DNA of 64,000 nt, taken from NCBI RefSeq assembly GCF_016785085.1, contig NZ_JAENHO010000005.1, positions 124,001 to 188,000 on the forward strand, written 5' to 3'. Shown here one piece after another: positions 48,024 to 55,751 of this stretch. This DNA comes from Paractinoplanes lichenicola. Lineage in GTDB: Bacteria; Actinomycetota; Actinomycetes; Mycobacteriales; Micromonosporaceae. Below the pieces are notes generated by a model. It was not told where the DNA came from. It made no database searches and saw only the letters and a program-made list of their open reading frames with translations. The translations under genes and the position numbers were made by a program. How positions within the stretch are numbered: position 1 is the stretch's first letter; the number at the start of each line of letters is the position of its first letter.

Positions 48024-48987
48024 GACGGCCAAGCTCACGTACGGCGGAGCGATCAACGCGGCGCTCGCCCGCAGCCTCGACCAGATGCCCGAGACGCTGC
48101 TGTTCGGCGAGGACGTGGCGCTGCCGGGCGGGGTGTTCGGCGTGACCCGGGGGCTGCGGAAGGCGTACGGGGAAAGGGTTTTCGACACCCCGATCTCGGA
48201 GACCGCGATGCTCGGGGCGGCGGTCGGGGCCGCGATTATGGGGCGGCGGCCGATCGTCGAGATCATGTGGGCCGACTTCATGCTCGTCGCGTTCGACCAG
48301 ATCGTGAACCAGGCGGCCAACGTGCGCTACGTGTCGGAGGGCCGGCTGTCGGCGCCGATGACCATCCGCACCCAGCAGGGCAACGCGCCCGGCGCCTGCG
48401 CGCAGCATTCGCAAAACCTCGAGGCCCTGCTGCTGCACGTGCCCGGCATCCGCGTGGCCATGCCGGTGCAGGCGCAGGACGCGTACGACCTCACCCTGTC
48501 CGCGGTGGCCTGCGACGACCCGGTCGTCGTGATCGAGAACCGCACGCTGTACGCCGGGGCCAAGGCCGAGGTGCAGATCGGCGGTCAGATCGCCCCGATC
48601 GGCGGGCACCGGCTGCGCCGCGCGGGCGACGACATCACCGTGGTCACCTGGGGTGCGATCACCTCGTCGGTCGAGGCCGCGGTCGACGCCACGGGGGTCA
48701 GCGCCGACGTGATCGAGGCCGTCTGGCTCAACCCGTTCGACACCGAGGCCGTGCTGGCCAGCGTCCGCCGCACGGGCCGGCTGCTGGTCGTGCACGAGGC
48801 CAACCTGACCGGCGGTTTCGGGGCCGAGGTGGTCGCCCGAGTCACGGAGTCGGGCGTGCCGCTGAAGACCCCGCCGAAAAGGGTCGGCGCGAAGGACTCC
48901 CGCATCCCGGCCGCAGTCCAGCTCGCCCGCGAGGTGCTGCCGCAGACCGACGAGATCGCCGCCGCGCTGAAAGCGATGACGAGGTGA
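48016..48987 (+). CDS. TPP-dependent dehydrogenase E1 component, beta subunit
   Basis: 323-residue transketolase-like E1 beta: TYGGAINAALARSLDQMPETLLFGEDVALPGGVFGVTRGL, then VFDTPISETAMLGAAVGAAIMGRRPIVEIMWADFMLVAFDQIVNQAANVRYVSEGR, and a C-terminal transketolase_C domain from about residue 195. Overlaps the alpha-subunit gene by eight bases, so the heterotetramer subunits are made together. The pair would cleave a 2-oxo acid or alpha-hydroxyketone produced by the pathway. Confidence 0.93.
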   Translation: MSETAKLTYGGAINAALARSLDQMPETLLFGEDVALPGGVFGVTRGLRKAYGERVFDTPISETAMLGAAVGAAIMGRRPIVEIMWADFMLVAFDQIVNQAANVRYVSEGRLSAPMTIRTQQGNAPGACAQHSQNLEALLLHVPGIRVAMPVQAQDAYDLTLSAVACDDPVVVIENRTLYAGAKAEVQIGGQIAPIGGHRLRRAGDDITVVTWGAITSSVEAAVDATGVSADVIEAVWLNPFDTEAVLASVRRTGRLLVVHEANLTGGFGAEVVARVTESGVPLKTPPKRVGAKDSRIPAAVQLAREVLPQTDEIAAALKAMTR

Positions 48988-49457
48988 AAGGCGTCTGGCA
49001 TTTCAGCTTCACGGTGGCCGACATCGACCGCTCGGTGACGTTCTATCGCGACCTGCTCGGCTTCGAACTCGTGCACCAGCAGGAGCAGAACAACGACTAC
49101 ACCCGCCGGCTGGTCGGCTATGACGACGCCGATCTGCGCATCGCTCAGCTCCGCGTGCCCGGCCAGCCCCGCGGTCTGTCGACCCACGATCTCGAGCTGG
49201 TCGAATACCGTACGCCGCGCGGCGAGCCGTTCGGCCCCGGCACCCGGCACCGCCCCGGCGCCGCGCACCTGGCGATGTGTGTGGAGGACGCGCTCGCCGA
49301 GCACGCGCGGCTCGTTGATAATGGCGTGCGGTTCGTGAGCCCGCCGCAAGAGATCACCGCGGGCGTCAACCGGGGTGGGTACACGTGCTACTTCACCGAC
49401 CCGGACGACATCACGCTCGAATTGGTGCAACCACCGGACAGGGGAGCAGGGGGATGA
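48984..49457 (+). CDS. VOC family (glyoxalase-like) enzyme
   Basis: 157 residues, two VOC beta-alpha-beta modules: VWHFSFTVADIDRSVTFYRDLLGFELVHQQEQNNDYTRRLVGY, then GAAHLAMCVEDALAEHARLVDNGVRFVSPPQEI, and YTCYFTDPDDITLELVQPP. Likely metal ligands are His (WHFSF), His (AAHLAM) and Glu (TLELV). It resembles lactoylglutathione-lyase/epimerase-type or extradiol-type members; the reaction is unknown. The GTG overlaps the E1 beta stop, and the stop overlaps the LacI start. Confidence 0.88.
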   Translation: MKGVWHFSFTVADIDRSVTFYRDLLGFELVHQQEQNNDYTRRLVGYDDADLRIAQLRVPGQPRGLSTHDLELVEYRTPRGEPFGPGTRHRPGAAHLAMCVEDALAEHARLVDNGVRFVSPPQEITAGVNRGGYTCYFTDPDDITLELVQPPDRGAGG

Positions 49458-50473
49458 AGACGCGTCGCGTGACGCTCGTGGACGTCGCGCGGCTGGCGGG
49501 CGTCGACAAAGCCATCGTCTCGCGCGTGGTGAACGCCGACCCCAGCCTGGTCATCCGGCCCGACACGCGCGAGCGGGTGCTCGAGGCGATCAGCAACCTG
49601 GGCTACCGGCCCAATGTGGCCGCCCGCAGCCTGCGCACGGCCAAGGCGGGCACGCTCGGGCTGGTCATCCCCGACTTCGCCAACCCGGTCTACGCCGAGA
49701 TCATCACCGGGGCCGAGAGCGCCGCGCTGGCCAAGGGGCACGTGCTGGTGACCGGTTCGTCGACCGGCGCGCATTCGAGCATGGACCGCTATCTCGACCT
49801 GCTCGGCCAGGGCCGGGTCGACGGCCTGATGCTGGCCGGCCCGACGACGGCCGCCGAGCAGCAGAAGCTGGAAAGCCTGGGCCTGCCCTGGATGATGGTG
49901 AACCGCCGCGACACCGGCGAGCACCACCGCTACGTGATCCTCGACGACGCGCAGGCGGCCAAGCTCGCCGTCGAGCACCTGCTCGAGCTGGGCCATCGCA
50001 AGATCGTGCACGTGGCCGGCCCGTTCGGCGCCGACACCGCCCGCCGCCGTGCCACCGGTTATCGCCAGGCGATGAGAGTCCCCGACATTCCCGTACGGGC
50101 GGAGGACATCGCCCGCGGCGACTACACCCCGCGTGGTGGCGCCGAGGCCATGGCCGAGCTGCTGCGCAAGGGGGCGGAGCCGACGGCGGTCTTCGTGGCG
50201 AACGTGGCGATGGCGGTCGGTGTGCTCGACACGTTGCGGCGCGCGGATCTGCGCGTGCCCGAGGACGTGTCGGTCGTGGCCGTGCACGACCTGCCCCTGG
50301 CCGAGCATCTGGTGCCGGCGCTCACGACCGTACGGATGCCGCTGCAGGATCTCGGCGCCCGAGCCGTCGACCTGTTGCTGGCCAGCTCGCCCGAGGACGA
50401 GGTGGCCGAGGTCGTCCGCACGGCGATGGAGCTGGTCTACCGCGAGTCGACAGCGCCCCCGGCCGCGGGCTGA
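49454..50473 (+). CDS. LacI family transcriptional regulator
   Basis: 339 residues. The N-terminal LacI helix-turn-helix and hinge read VTLVDVARLAGVDKAIVSRVVNADPSLVIRPDTRERVLEAISNLGYRPNVAARSLRTAKAGTLGLV. A periplasmic-binding-protein-like ligand domain follows (LVIPDFANPVYAEIITGAESAAL onward). It is the only regulator inside the gene set that shares the operator GTTCAA-ACGA-TTGAAC, so it is the probable repressor of all three units, including its own operon. The inducer should be the sugar-like ligand of the importer or an early intermediate. The ATG overlaps the VOC stop (ATGA). Confidence 0.92.
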   Translation: MKTRRVTLVDVARLAGVDKAIVSRVVNADPSLVIRPDTRERVLEAISNLGYRPNVAARSLRTAKAGTLGLVIPDFANPVYAEIITGAESAALAKGHVLVTGSSTGAHSSMDRYLDLLGQGRVDGLMLAGPTTAAEQQKLESLGLPWMMVNRRDTGEHHRYVILDDAQAAKLAVEHLLELGHRKIVHVAGPFGADTARRRATGYRQAMRVPDIPVRAEDIARGDYTPRGGAEAMAELLRKGAEPTAVFVANVAMAVGVLDTLRRADLRVPEDVSVVAVHDLPLAEHLVPALTTVRMPLQDLGARAVDLLLASSPEDEVAEVVRTAMELVYRESTAPPAAG

Positions 50474-50769
50474 GAGGCGAGCGGTTCGGCCGCGCCCTCG
50501 GTCAGCGGGTGAGAGGCCAGAGCTTCCACCCGTACGTCCATGAAGCGCCACAACGGCAATGAGGCGATCGCGGCGTGCAACTCGTCGGCGTCGCGCACCG
50601 ACCACACGCCCACGTTGGCCAGCCGCCCGGGCAGCCGCCACAGGTGCTCGATCGTGCCCGCCGCGACCAGCTCCCGCCCGCGCGCCGACTCCGCCGCCAG
50701 CAACCGCGCACGCTCGTCGTCGCTCAGGCCGGCCGGAAACGTCGTGGTCAGCCGGACGAGGAACTTCAT
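50437..50769 (-). CDS. Muconolactone Delta-isomerase-like protein
   Basis: 110 residues of the MIase (CatC) family: MKFLVRLTTTFPAGLSDDERARLLAAESARGRELVAAGTIEHLWRLPGRLANVGVWSVRDADELHAAIASLPLWRFMDVRVEALASHP. The core matches the usual about 92-residue enzyme; the last 20 residues are an extra tail. Together with the CMLE-like lyase it hints at lactone chemistry, but no ring-cleavage genes are present. Its start overlaps the stop of an 18-codon duplicate of its own 5' end, which links it to the upstream binding-protein homologue. The 3' end overlaps the LacI gene by 37 bases, convergently. Confidence 0.82.
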   Translation of the reverse strand: MKFLVRLTTTFPAGLSDDERARLLAAESARGRELVAAGTIEHLWRLPGRLANVGVWSVRDADELHAAIASLPLWRFMDVRVEALASHPLTEGAAEPLASQPAAGGAVDSR

Positions 50770-50842
50770 CGCGCGAGCAATTCGCTCAGGCCGGCCGGGA
50801 GTGTCGTGATCAGCTGATTCATCGCGCCAGCAGCTCGCTCAG
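50720..50842 (-). repeat. Diverged tandem duplication joining two genes
   Basis: Three CTGAGCGA sites (50835-50842, 50782-50789, 50720-50727) bound two similar segments of 53 and 62 bases. Each segment holds a copy of the SELLAR-stop end of the upstream gene fused to a copy of the MIase gene start. Confidence 0.78.
50766..50822 (-). CDS. 18-codon mini-ORF from duplication
   Basis: Encodes MNQLITTLPAGLSELLAR. Its first half mirrors the muconolactone-isomerase N-terminus (LTTTFPAGLS) and its second half the end of the solute-binding homologue (LSELLAR). The start overlaps the upstream stop (ATGA) and its stop overlaps the downstream ATG (ATGA), so it keeps the operon translationally linked. 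It probably has no product role. Confidence 0.6.
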   Translation of the reverse strand: MNQLITTLPAGLSELLAR

Positions 50843-51973
50843 CTCGGCGTGTGCCTTGTCGAGGGCGGCCCGGCCCGCGGCATCCTCGACCACGGCCCGC
50901 ATCATCTCGTTGAGCACGGCCGCCATCTGGGGCCAGCGCGCGTCGACGGGCACCGACCGCGAATTGTCGTGCGCGTCCTCGAGCACCGCGTAATAGGGCG
51001 CCAGAGCCCGGACCCGCGGGTCGGCCCAGCTGTCGCGCCGGGTCGCCGAGCCGCCCGAGACCGCGGTGATCACGTCCATCTCGTGGGTGGTGAGCTGCCG
51101 GATCAGCTCGGCGCTGCGCTCCGGGTCGCGGGCGCCGGCCGGGATCGTCAGCACCCAGTACGCGTTCATGGTGACCGAGCCGGGCACCGGCGCGCAGCCG
51201 ACCGTGCCGGAGTCGCACATCGACGCGAAGCCCGCCCAGTTCACCATCATGGCCGCCTCGCCCGCGGCGAAGTGGACGCCCGAGCTCACGCTGTCCCACC
51301 CCGCGGCGGCCGGGTCGACCACCCGGTCGACGTGCCACAGGCCGTGCAGGAAGTCGACGGCCTCGGCGGCGGCCGCGCTGCCCAGCCCGGACGTGCCGCC
51401 GGCCTCGATCAGCTCGCCGCCCCGGCTCCACAGGTGGGTCAGGAAGTCGTAGACGTTGTTGTGCTCGTCGGGGTGGCCGGCCAGCAGCGTGCCCCGCTGC
51501 TCGCCGGGCCGGTCGAACCAGAGGGCCTGGTCGCGATATTGCGCCCAGTCGACCGGCGGGGCCAGCGGATAGCCGAACCGGTCGGCGAAGCCCTTCCGCT
51601 CGCGCTCGTCGCCGTAGAGGTCGGTGCGATAGAGGAACAGCATGGGGCCGTCGTGATAGGCCACCCCGTACGACCGGCCGTCGGCGCCGGTCTGCAGCGC
51701 GCGCAGGGCGGGCACCCAATCCTCCTGCGGCTGGTCGAGCGGCAGGATCTTGCCCGACTCGATCAGCGAGGGCAGCCAGTCGGTGATCAGCATGAGCACG
51801 TCGGCCCGGCCGTCGGTGGCCAGCGTGCCCTCGACGACCTCACGCTGCAGGTCCTCGATCTCGAGCAGCCGATGGCCCGCCTCGACCTGGACGCGGCCGA
51901 GCTGGTCGGTGAGACTGCGTTCGAACCCGTCGAAGGCGCGGCCGAAGATTTCGAGCCGATGACCGTCGTGCAT
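50819..51973 (-). CDS. Solute-binding-protein homologue without signal peptide
   Basis: 384 residues related to family 1 extracellular solute-binding proteins: DVLMLITDWLPSLIESGKILPLDQ, SYGVAYHDGPMLFLYRTDLYGD, NNVYDFLTHLWSRGGELIEAGG, EAAMMVNWAGFASMCDSG, then MNAYWVLTIPAGARDPERSAELIRQL. The N-terminus (MHDGHRLEIFGRAFDGFERSLTDQLGR) is charged with no hydrophobic core or lipobox, and no permease is adjacent. It is therefore likely cytoplasmic, perhaps a ligand sensor or carrier. GGGAGG precedes the ATG. It lies behind operator copy 3. Confidence 0.82.
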   Translation of the reverse strand: MHDGHRLEIFGRAFDGFERSLTDQLGRVQVEAGHRLLEIEDLQREVVEGTLATDGRADVLMLITDWLPSLIESGKILPLDQPQEDWVPALRALQTGADGRSYGVAYHDGPMLFLYRTDLYGDERERKGFADRFGYPLAPPVDWAQYRDQALWFDRPGEQRGTLLAGHPDEHNNVYDFLTHLWSRGGELIEAGGTSGLGSAAAAEAVDFLHGLWHVDRVVDPAAAGWDSVSSGVHFAAGEAAMMVNWAGFASMCDSGTVGCAPVPGSVTMNAYWVLTIPAGARDPERSAELIRQLTTHEMDVITAVSGGSATRRDSWADPRVRALAPYYAVLEDAHDNSRSVPVDARWPQMAAVLNEMMRAVVEDAAGRAALDKAHAELSELLAR

Positions 51974-51994
51974 CAAAAGCCTCCCACCGGAGTC

Positions 51995-52010
51995 GTTCAA
52001 ACGATTGACT
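51995..52010. promoter_or_regulatory. LacI-type operator, copy 3
   Basis: GTTCAA-ACGA-TTGACT, differing from the perfect copy only in the outer two bases of the right arm. It lies in the 99-base divergent gap between the solute-binding homologue and the Gfo/Idh/MocA gene, so it can control both. Confidence 0.8.
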
Positions 52011-52072
52011 AAGCTTACACGCGGTGGTCGTATTGGAAACAAGTCCCTTGCCGCCCGACCTGGAGAATCATC

Positions 52073-53146
52073 GTGCTGGAGCAGCTGCAGCCCATCGCGC
52101 AAGCCTGTGACCTGACCGTCCCCGCCGAGCTGCGCAAGACGATCGGCGTCGTCGGCGCGGGCGCCATCACGCAGGTCGCGCACCTCCCGGCGTACCGGAA
52201 GGCGGGTTTGACCGTGGCCGGCATCAGCGACCTCTCGCCGGAGCGGGCCGAGCAGGCGTGCCGCGACTTCGGCCTGCCGCGCACGTACACGCTCGACGAG
52301 ATGCTGGCCGACGAGACGGTCGAGATCGTCGATGTGGCCGTCGTGCCCGAGGCGCAGCCCGAGATCGTGCGGCGCGCGCTCGACGCGGGCAAGCACGTGC
52401 TGGCGCAGAAGCCCCTGGCGGTCGATTCGAAGCTCGGCGCCGAGCTGGTCGAGGCCGCGCGTACGGCTGGGCGCTCGCTCGTCGTCAACCACCAGATGCG
52501 CTACGGCGAGGGCATGGCCGCGGCCCGCGCGATGGCGGCGGCGGGCTGGATCGGCGACGTGACCGCGGTGATCATCGACGTCGACATCGAGACCGACTTC
52601 ACGGCGTGGGACTGGCTGGTCACGTCGCCCCGGCTCGACCTGATGTATCACTCGATCCACTACTTCGACACCGTGCGCGCGCTGCTGGGCGACCCCTCCT
52701 CGGTCTATTGCGTCGGCGGGCGGCGCCCCGGCCAGGCGGTCGCGGGCGAGACGCGCACGCTGACCACCCTGGCGTACGACGACGGCCGCCGGGCCCTGGT
52801 CAAGGTCAACCACGAGAACCACACCGGCGACCAGTCCGCGACGTTCCGCATCGACGGCTCCGAGGGCTCCATCCGCGGCACGATCGGCCTGCTCTACGAC
52901 TATCCGCACGGCCGCCCCGACACCGTCGAGGTCAACTCGAAGCGGCTGCCGACCGACGGCTGGCTGCCCTATCCCGTCACCACGCGCTGGATCCCCGACG
53001 CGTTCGCCGGCCCGATGCGCGCGCTGATGTTCGAGATCGCGGGCCGGGGCCCCGCCCCCACCACGGCCGCCGACGGGCTGCGCACGCTGCAACTCGTCGA
53101 GACCTGTTACGCCTCCCTCGCCTCGGGCGCCGTCGAGAGCTACTGA
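52073..53146 (+). CDS. Gfo/Idh/MocA family oxidoreductase
   Basis: 357 residues. The Rossmann part starts at about residue 23 (TIGVVGAGAITQVAHLPAYRKAGLTVAGISD), after a short N-terminal extension. The catalytic-Lys motif is GKHVLAQKPLAVDSK. The C-terminal domain has DLMYHSIHYFDTVRALLG in place of the usual G-x-x-x-D-x-x-x-H-x-x-D motif, with His and Asp at the expected spacing. The GTG at 52073 follows GGAG. As part of the operator-sharing regulon it probably oxidises a sugar or cyclitol intermediate. Confidence 0.9.
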   Translation: MLEQLQPIAQACDLTVPAELRKTIGVVGAGAITQVAHLPAYRKAGLTVAGISDLSPERAEQACRDFGLPRTYTLDEMLADETVEIVDVAVVPEAQPEIVRRALDAGKHVLAQKPLAVDSKLGAELVEAARTAGRSLVVNHQMRYGEGMAAARAMAAAGWIGDVTAVIIDVDIETDFTAWDWLVTSPRLDLMYHSIHYFDTVRALLGDPSSVYCVGGRRPGQAVAGETRTLTTLAYDDGRRALVKVNHENHTGDQSATFRIDGSEGSIRGTIGLLYDYPHGRPDTVEVNSKRLPTDGWLPYPVTTRWIPDAFAGPMRALMFEIAGRGPAPTTAADGLRTLQLVETCYASLASGAVESY

Positions 53147-54618
53147 CCGGCGAGGCGGGTGCGCAGGTCGACCTTGAGCACCTTGCCCACCTTGGAGCGG
53201 GGCAGGTCGTCCCAGACCTCGATCTGCTTGGGCGTCTTGACGCTGCCGATGCGCTCCTTGACGAAGGCGGCGACCTCCGCCTTGTCGACCGTCGCGCCCT
53301 CCCGCAGCTGCAGGACGGCGGTCACCCGCTCGCCCCACTTGTCGTCGGGCAGGCCGATGACCGCGCAGTCCTGCACCGCCGGATGCTGCATCAGGGCCTG
53401 CTCGACCTCGGTCGAATACACGTTGAAACCTCCGGTTATGACCATGTCCTTGGCCCGGTCCACGATGAACAGGTAGTTCTCGTCGTCGAGGTAGCCGATG
53501 TCGCCGGTGTGGTGCCAGCCGTGCGCCGACGCGGCCGCGGTGGCCGCCGGATCGCGGTGATAGCCCCGCATCACGAGCGAGCCTCGGCAGACGATCTCGC
53601 CGGTCGCGCCGCGGGGCAGCAGCTCGCCGTCGGCGCCCATGATGGCCACGGTGACCAGCGGCGACGGGCGGCCGGCGGAGGACAGCCGGTCGGTGGCGAC
53701 GCTGCCGTCCGGCCGGTAGTGGTCGTCCGGCGCCATCGTCGAGATCATCATCGGCGCCTCGGTCTGGCCGAACAGCTGCGCCATCGGCCCGATCCGGCGC
53801 AGCGCCTCCTCGAGCCGCGCCGCCGACATCGGTGCCGCCCCGTACCAGAAGCAGCGCAACGACGACAGGTCGGCCTGGTCGAGCGCCGGGTGCGCCAGCA
53901 CCATGTAGATCAGCGTCGGCGGCAGGAACGTGTGGGTCACCCGGTGCCGTTCGAGCAGCGTGAGGAACTCGCCGACGTCGGGCTTGCGCATGATGACGAT
54001 CTCGCCGCCCCGGGCCAGCACCGGGAAGCACAGCACCCCGGCCGCGTGGGTGAGCGGGGCCAGGGCCAGATAGACCGGTCGGTCCGGCCAGGGATAGCTC
54101 ATCAGCGTGATCGCGGTCATCGCCTCGAGGTTGGCCCCGGTCAGCTCGACGCCCTTGGGTCGCCCGGTCGTGCCGCCGGTGCCCACGATCATGGCGAGGT
54201 CGTCCACGGCCGGCCGGTCGACGACGCCGTCCGCGGCCAGCCCCTCCGTCTCGAGGCAGAGCAACCCGTCGCTGATCTTCTCGACCAAAGGCGCGAACGC
54301 CTTGTGATAGATCAGCACCTGGCAGCCGAACAGCTCGAGCAACTCCCGATTCTCGTACGCCTCGTTGCGCGGGTTGATCGGGCACCACACCGCGCCGGCC
54401 CGGCTGATCCCGAACACGCAGGTGAACGCGGTCGGATCGTTGCCGGAGAGCACCGCCACCCGATCGCCGGGCGCGACCCCGTGCGCGGCCAGCGCCGCCG
54501 CCACTCGCTCGCTGAGCCGCTGGACCTCCCCGTACGTGCGGGTCTGTCCGTCTGTCGTGAAACAGGGCGCGCCGGGATCGAGCGACGCGCCCTTGTCCAG
54601 GTAGTCGACGAGCCGCAT
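53140..54618 (-). CDS. AMP-dependent acyl-CoA synthetase/ligase
   Basis: 492-residue ANL-superfamily ligase. The AMP-binding loop reads MIVGTGGTTGRPKGVELT; the adenine region is LFGQTEAPMMIST; the C-terminal hinge and catalytic region is YLDDENYLFIVDRAKDMVITGGFNVYSTEVEQALMQHPAVQD; the Lys near the end lies in LPRSKVGKVLKVDLR. It activates a carboxylic acid to its CoA thioester; medium-chain or aromatic acids are the usual substrates. Third gene of a leftward TetR-controlled operon, three bases after the saccharopine-dehydrogenase-like gene. Convergent seven-base overlap with the Gfo/Idh/MocA gene. Confidence 0.92.
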   Translation of the reverse strand: MRLVDYLDKGASLDPGAPCFTTDGQTRTYGEVQRLSERVAAALAAHGVAPGDRVAVLSGNDPTAFTCVFGISRAGAVWCPINPRNEAYENRELLELFGCQVLIYHKAFAPLVEKISDGLLCLETEGLAADGVVDRPAVDDLAMIVGTGGTTGRPKGVELTGANLEAMTAITLMSYPWPDRPVYLALAPLTHAAGVLCFPVLARGGEIVIMRKPDVGEFLTLLERHRVTHTFLPPTLIYMVLAHPALDQADLSSLRCFWYGAAPMSAARLEEALRRIGPMAQLFGQTEAPMMISTMAPDDHYRPDGSVATDRLSSAGRPSPLVTVAIMGADGELLPRGATGEIVCRGSLVMRGYHRDPAATAAASAHGWHHTGDIGYLDDENYLFIVDRAKDMVITGGFNVYSTEVEQALMQHPAVQDCAVIGLPDDKWGERVTAVLQLREGATVDKAEVAAFVKERIGSVKTPKQIEVWDDLPRSKVGKVLKVDLRTRLAGQ

Positions 54619-54621
54619 GAC

Positions 54622-55749
54622 TCAGCGCTCGACCGTGACAGTCGGTTCCCGTACGAGACCGAAGCTCTCCAGCACCCCGAGCAGCTCGCGATGCCCGAAC
54701 GCCTGGCAGCCCGAGGCGAACCCGACCCGGCGCGGCGGCTGCTGCAGCAGGTGATAGGCCGCGTACGCCTGCATCAGACCGGTCTGTTTGTAATTCGAGT
54801 TGCCGTAGATGACGCAGTGCGCGCGCCCGAGCGGCCCCGAGGCGTGCACCGAGTCGACCGACTTGTTCAGCCGCGGGTTCTCGCGCGGCGGCATCACGTT
54901 CATCACCTGCGCGGCGGTGGCGGTCAGGGCCGCGTACCGCTCCTCGGGTTGCATGTCTTTGGTCGCCTCGACGGCCGCCGACACAATTTGCGGTACGCCG
55001 TTCATCAGCGCCCGGTTGAACACGCCGCCGAGCACCTTGACGTTGGCGACGCGCGGATCGCGGCGATACCAGACGGGATGCGACGTGCCGCCCCACGGCA
55101 GGGCCAGGGCGAGCTCGTGCTGGCCGGGCAGCACCAGCTGATAGAGCCCGGCGTCGGGATCCCAGGCCTCGTACCGGTTCTGCTCGAGCCGGAAGGCGCC
55201 GGACGTTGCCGCGTTGACGAGGATCGTCAGCGTGGACGCGATGGTCGGGCTGCCGCCCCAGAACACCGCGATGTCCAACGTGTCCAGTCCCGGCTTCTCC
55301 AGGCACAGCTCGGCCGCGATCTCGCCGGTCGTGTACATCTGCGCGATGCCCGGCGCCAGCAGTAGCCCGGCCGCCGCGAAGTCGCTCCCGTACTTCTCGT
55401 CGCAGGTGATCATCCAGTCCTGCTCGCCGGTGGTGTCGAGATAGTGCGTGCCCGCGGCCAGGCACGCCTCCGCCACCTCGGGGCCATAGACGCTGAACGG
55501 CCCGACGGTGTTGCACACGACCGACGCCCCGGCGAACAGGTCGGTCAGCGCCTCGGTGTCGTGGGTGACCTCGACGGTCTCGTAGTCGGCGGTCTCGATG
55601 CCGGCCACGTTCTCCTGCATCGACTGCTTGAGCTTGCCCGCGTCCCGCCCGGCGGCGACGAACGGGACGTTGTACTCGCGGAGGTATTCGCAGATCAGCC
55701 GGCCGGTGTAGCCGGAGGCGCCGTAGACGACGACGGGCTTGTCGGTCAT
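54622..55749 (-). CDS. Saccharopine dehydrogenase-like protein (DUF5938)
   Basis: 375 residues. The N-terminal NAD(P)-binding domain reads PVVVYGASGYTGRLICEYLREYNVPFVAAGRDAGKL, and the second motif is GASVVCNTVGPFSVYGPEVAEACLAAGTHYLDTTGEQDWM, typical of saccharopine-reductase-like (enoyl reductase-type) proteins. The C-terminal half (GEIAAELCLEKPGLDTLDIAVFWGG...) matches the DUF5938 group found in actinobacterial lipid and aromatic-acid loci. Its substrate is unknown. Start two bases after the SDR stop; ATG 55749 chosen as the Rossmann fold begins at once. Confidence 0.85.
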   Translation of the reverse strand: MTDKPVVVYGASGYTGRLICEYLREYNVPFVAAGRDAGKLKQSMQENVAGIETADYETVEVTHDTEALTDLFAGASVVCNTVGPFSVYGPEVAEACLAAGTHYLDTTGEQDWMITCDEKYGSDFAAAGLLLAPGIAQMYTTGEIAAELCLEKPGLDTLDIAVFWGGSPTIASTLTILVNAATSGAFRLEQNRYEAWDPDAGLYQLVLPGQHELALALPWGGTSHPVWYRRDPRVANVKVLGGVFNRALMNGVPQIVSAAVEATKDMQPEERYAALTATAAQVMNVMPPRENPRLNKSVDSVHASGPLGRAHCVIYGNSNYKQTGLMQAYAAYHLLQQPPRRVGFASGCQAFGHRELLGVLESFGLVREPTVTVER

Positions 55750-55751
55750 GG

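Noticed and set aside
47094..48987. Calling the pair acoAB or pdhAB
   Set aside because: No acetoin genes, E2 or E3 in the neighbourhood; the substrate class cannot be fixed from sequence.
52020..55516. Long minus-strand open frame continuing upstream from the solute-binding homologue
   Set aside because: It crosses two real genes on both strands; only the part from ATG 51973 onward matches a protein family.
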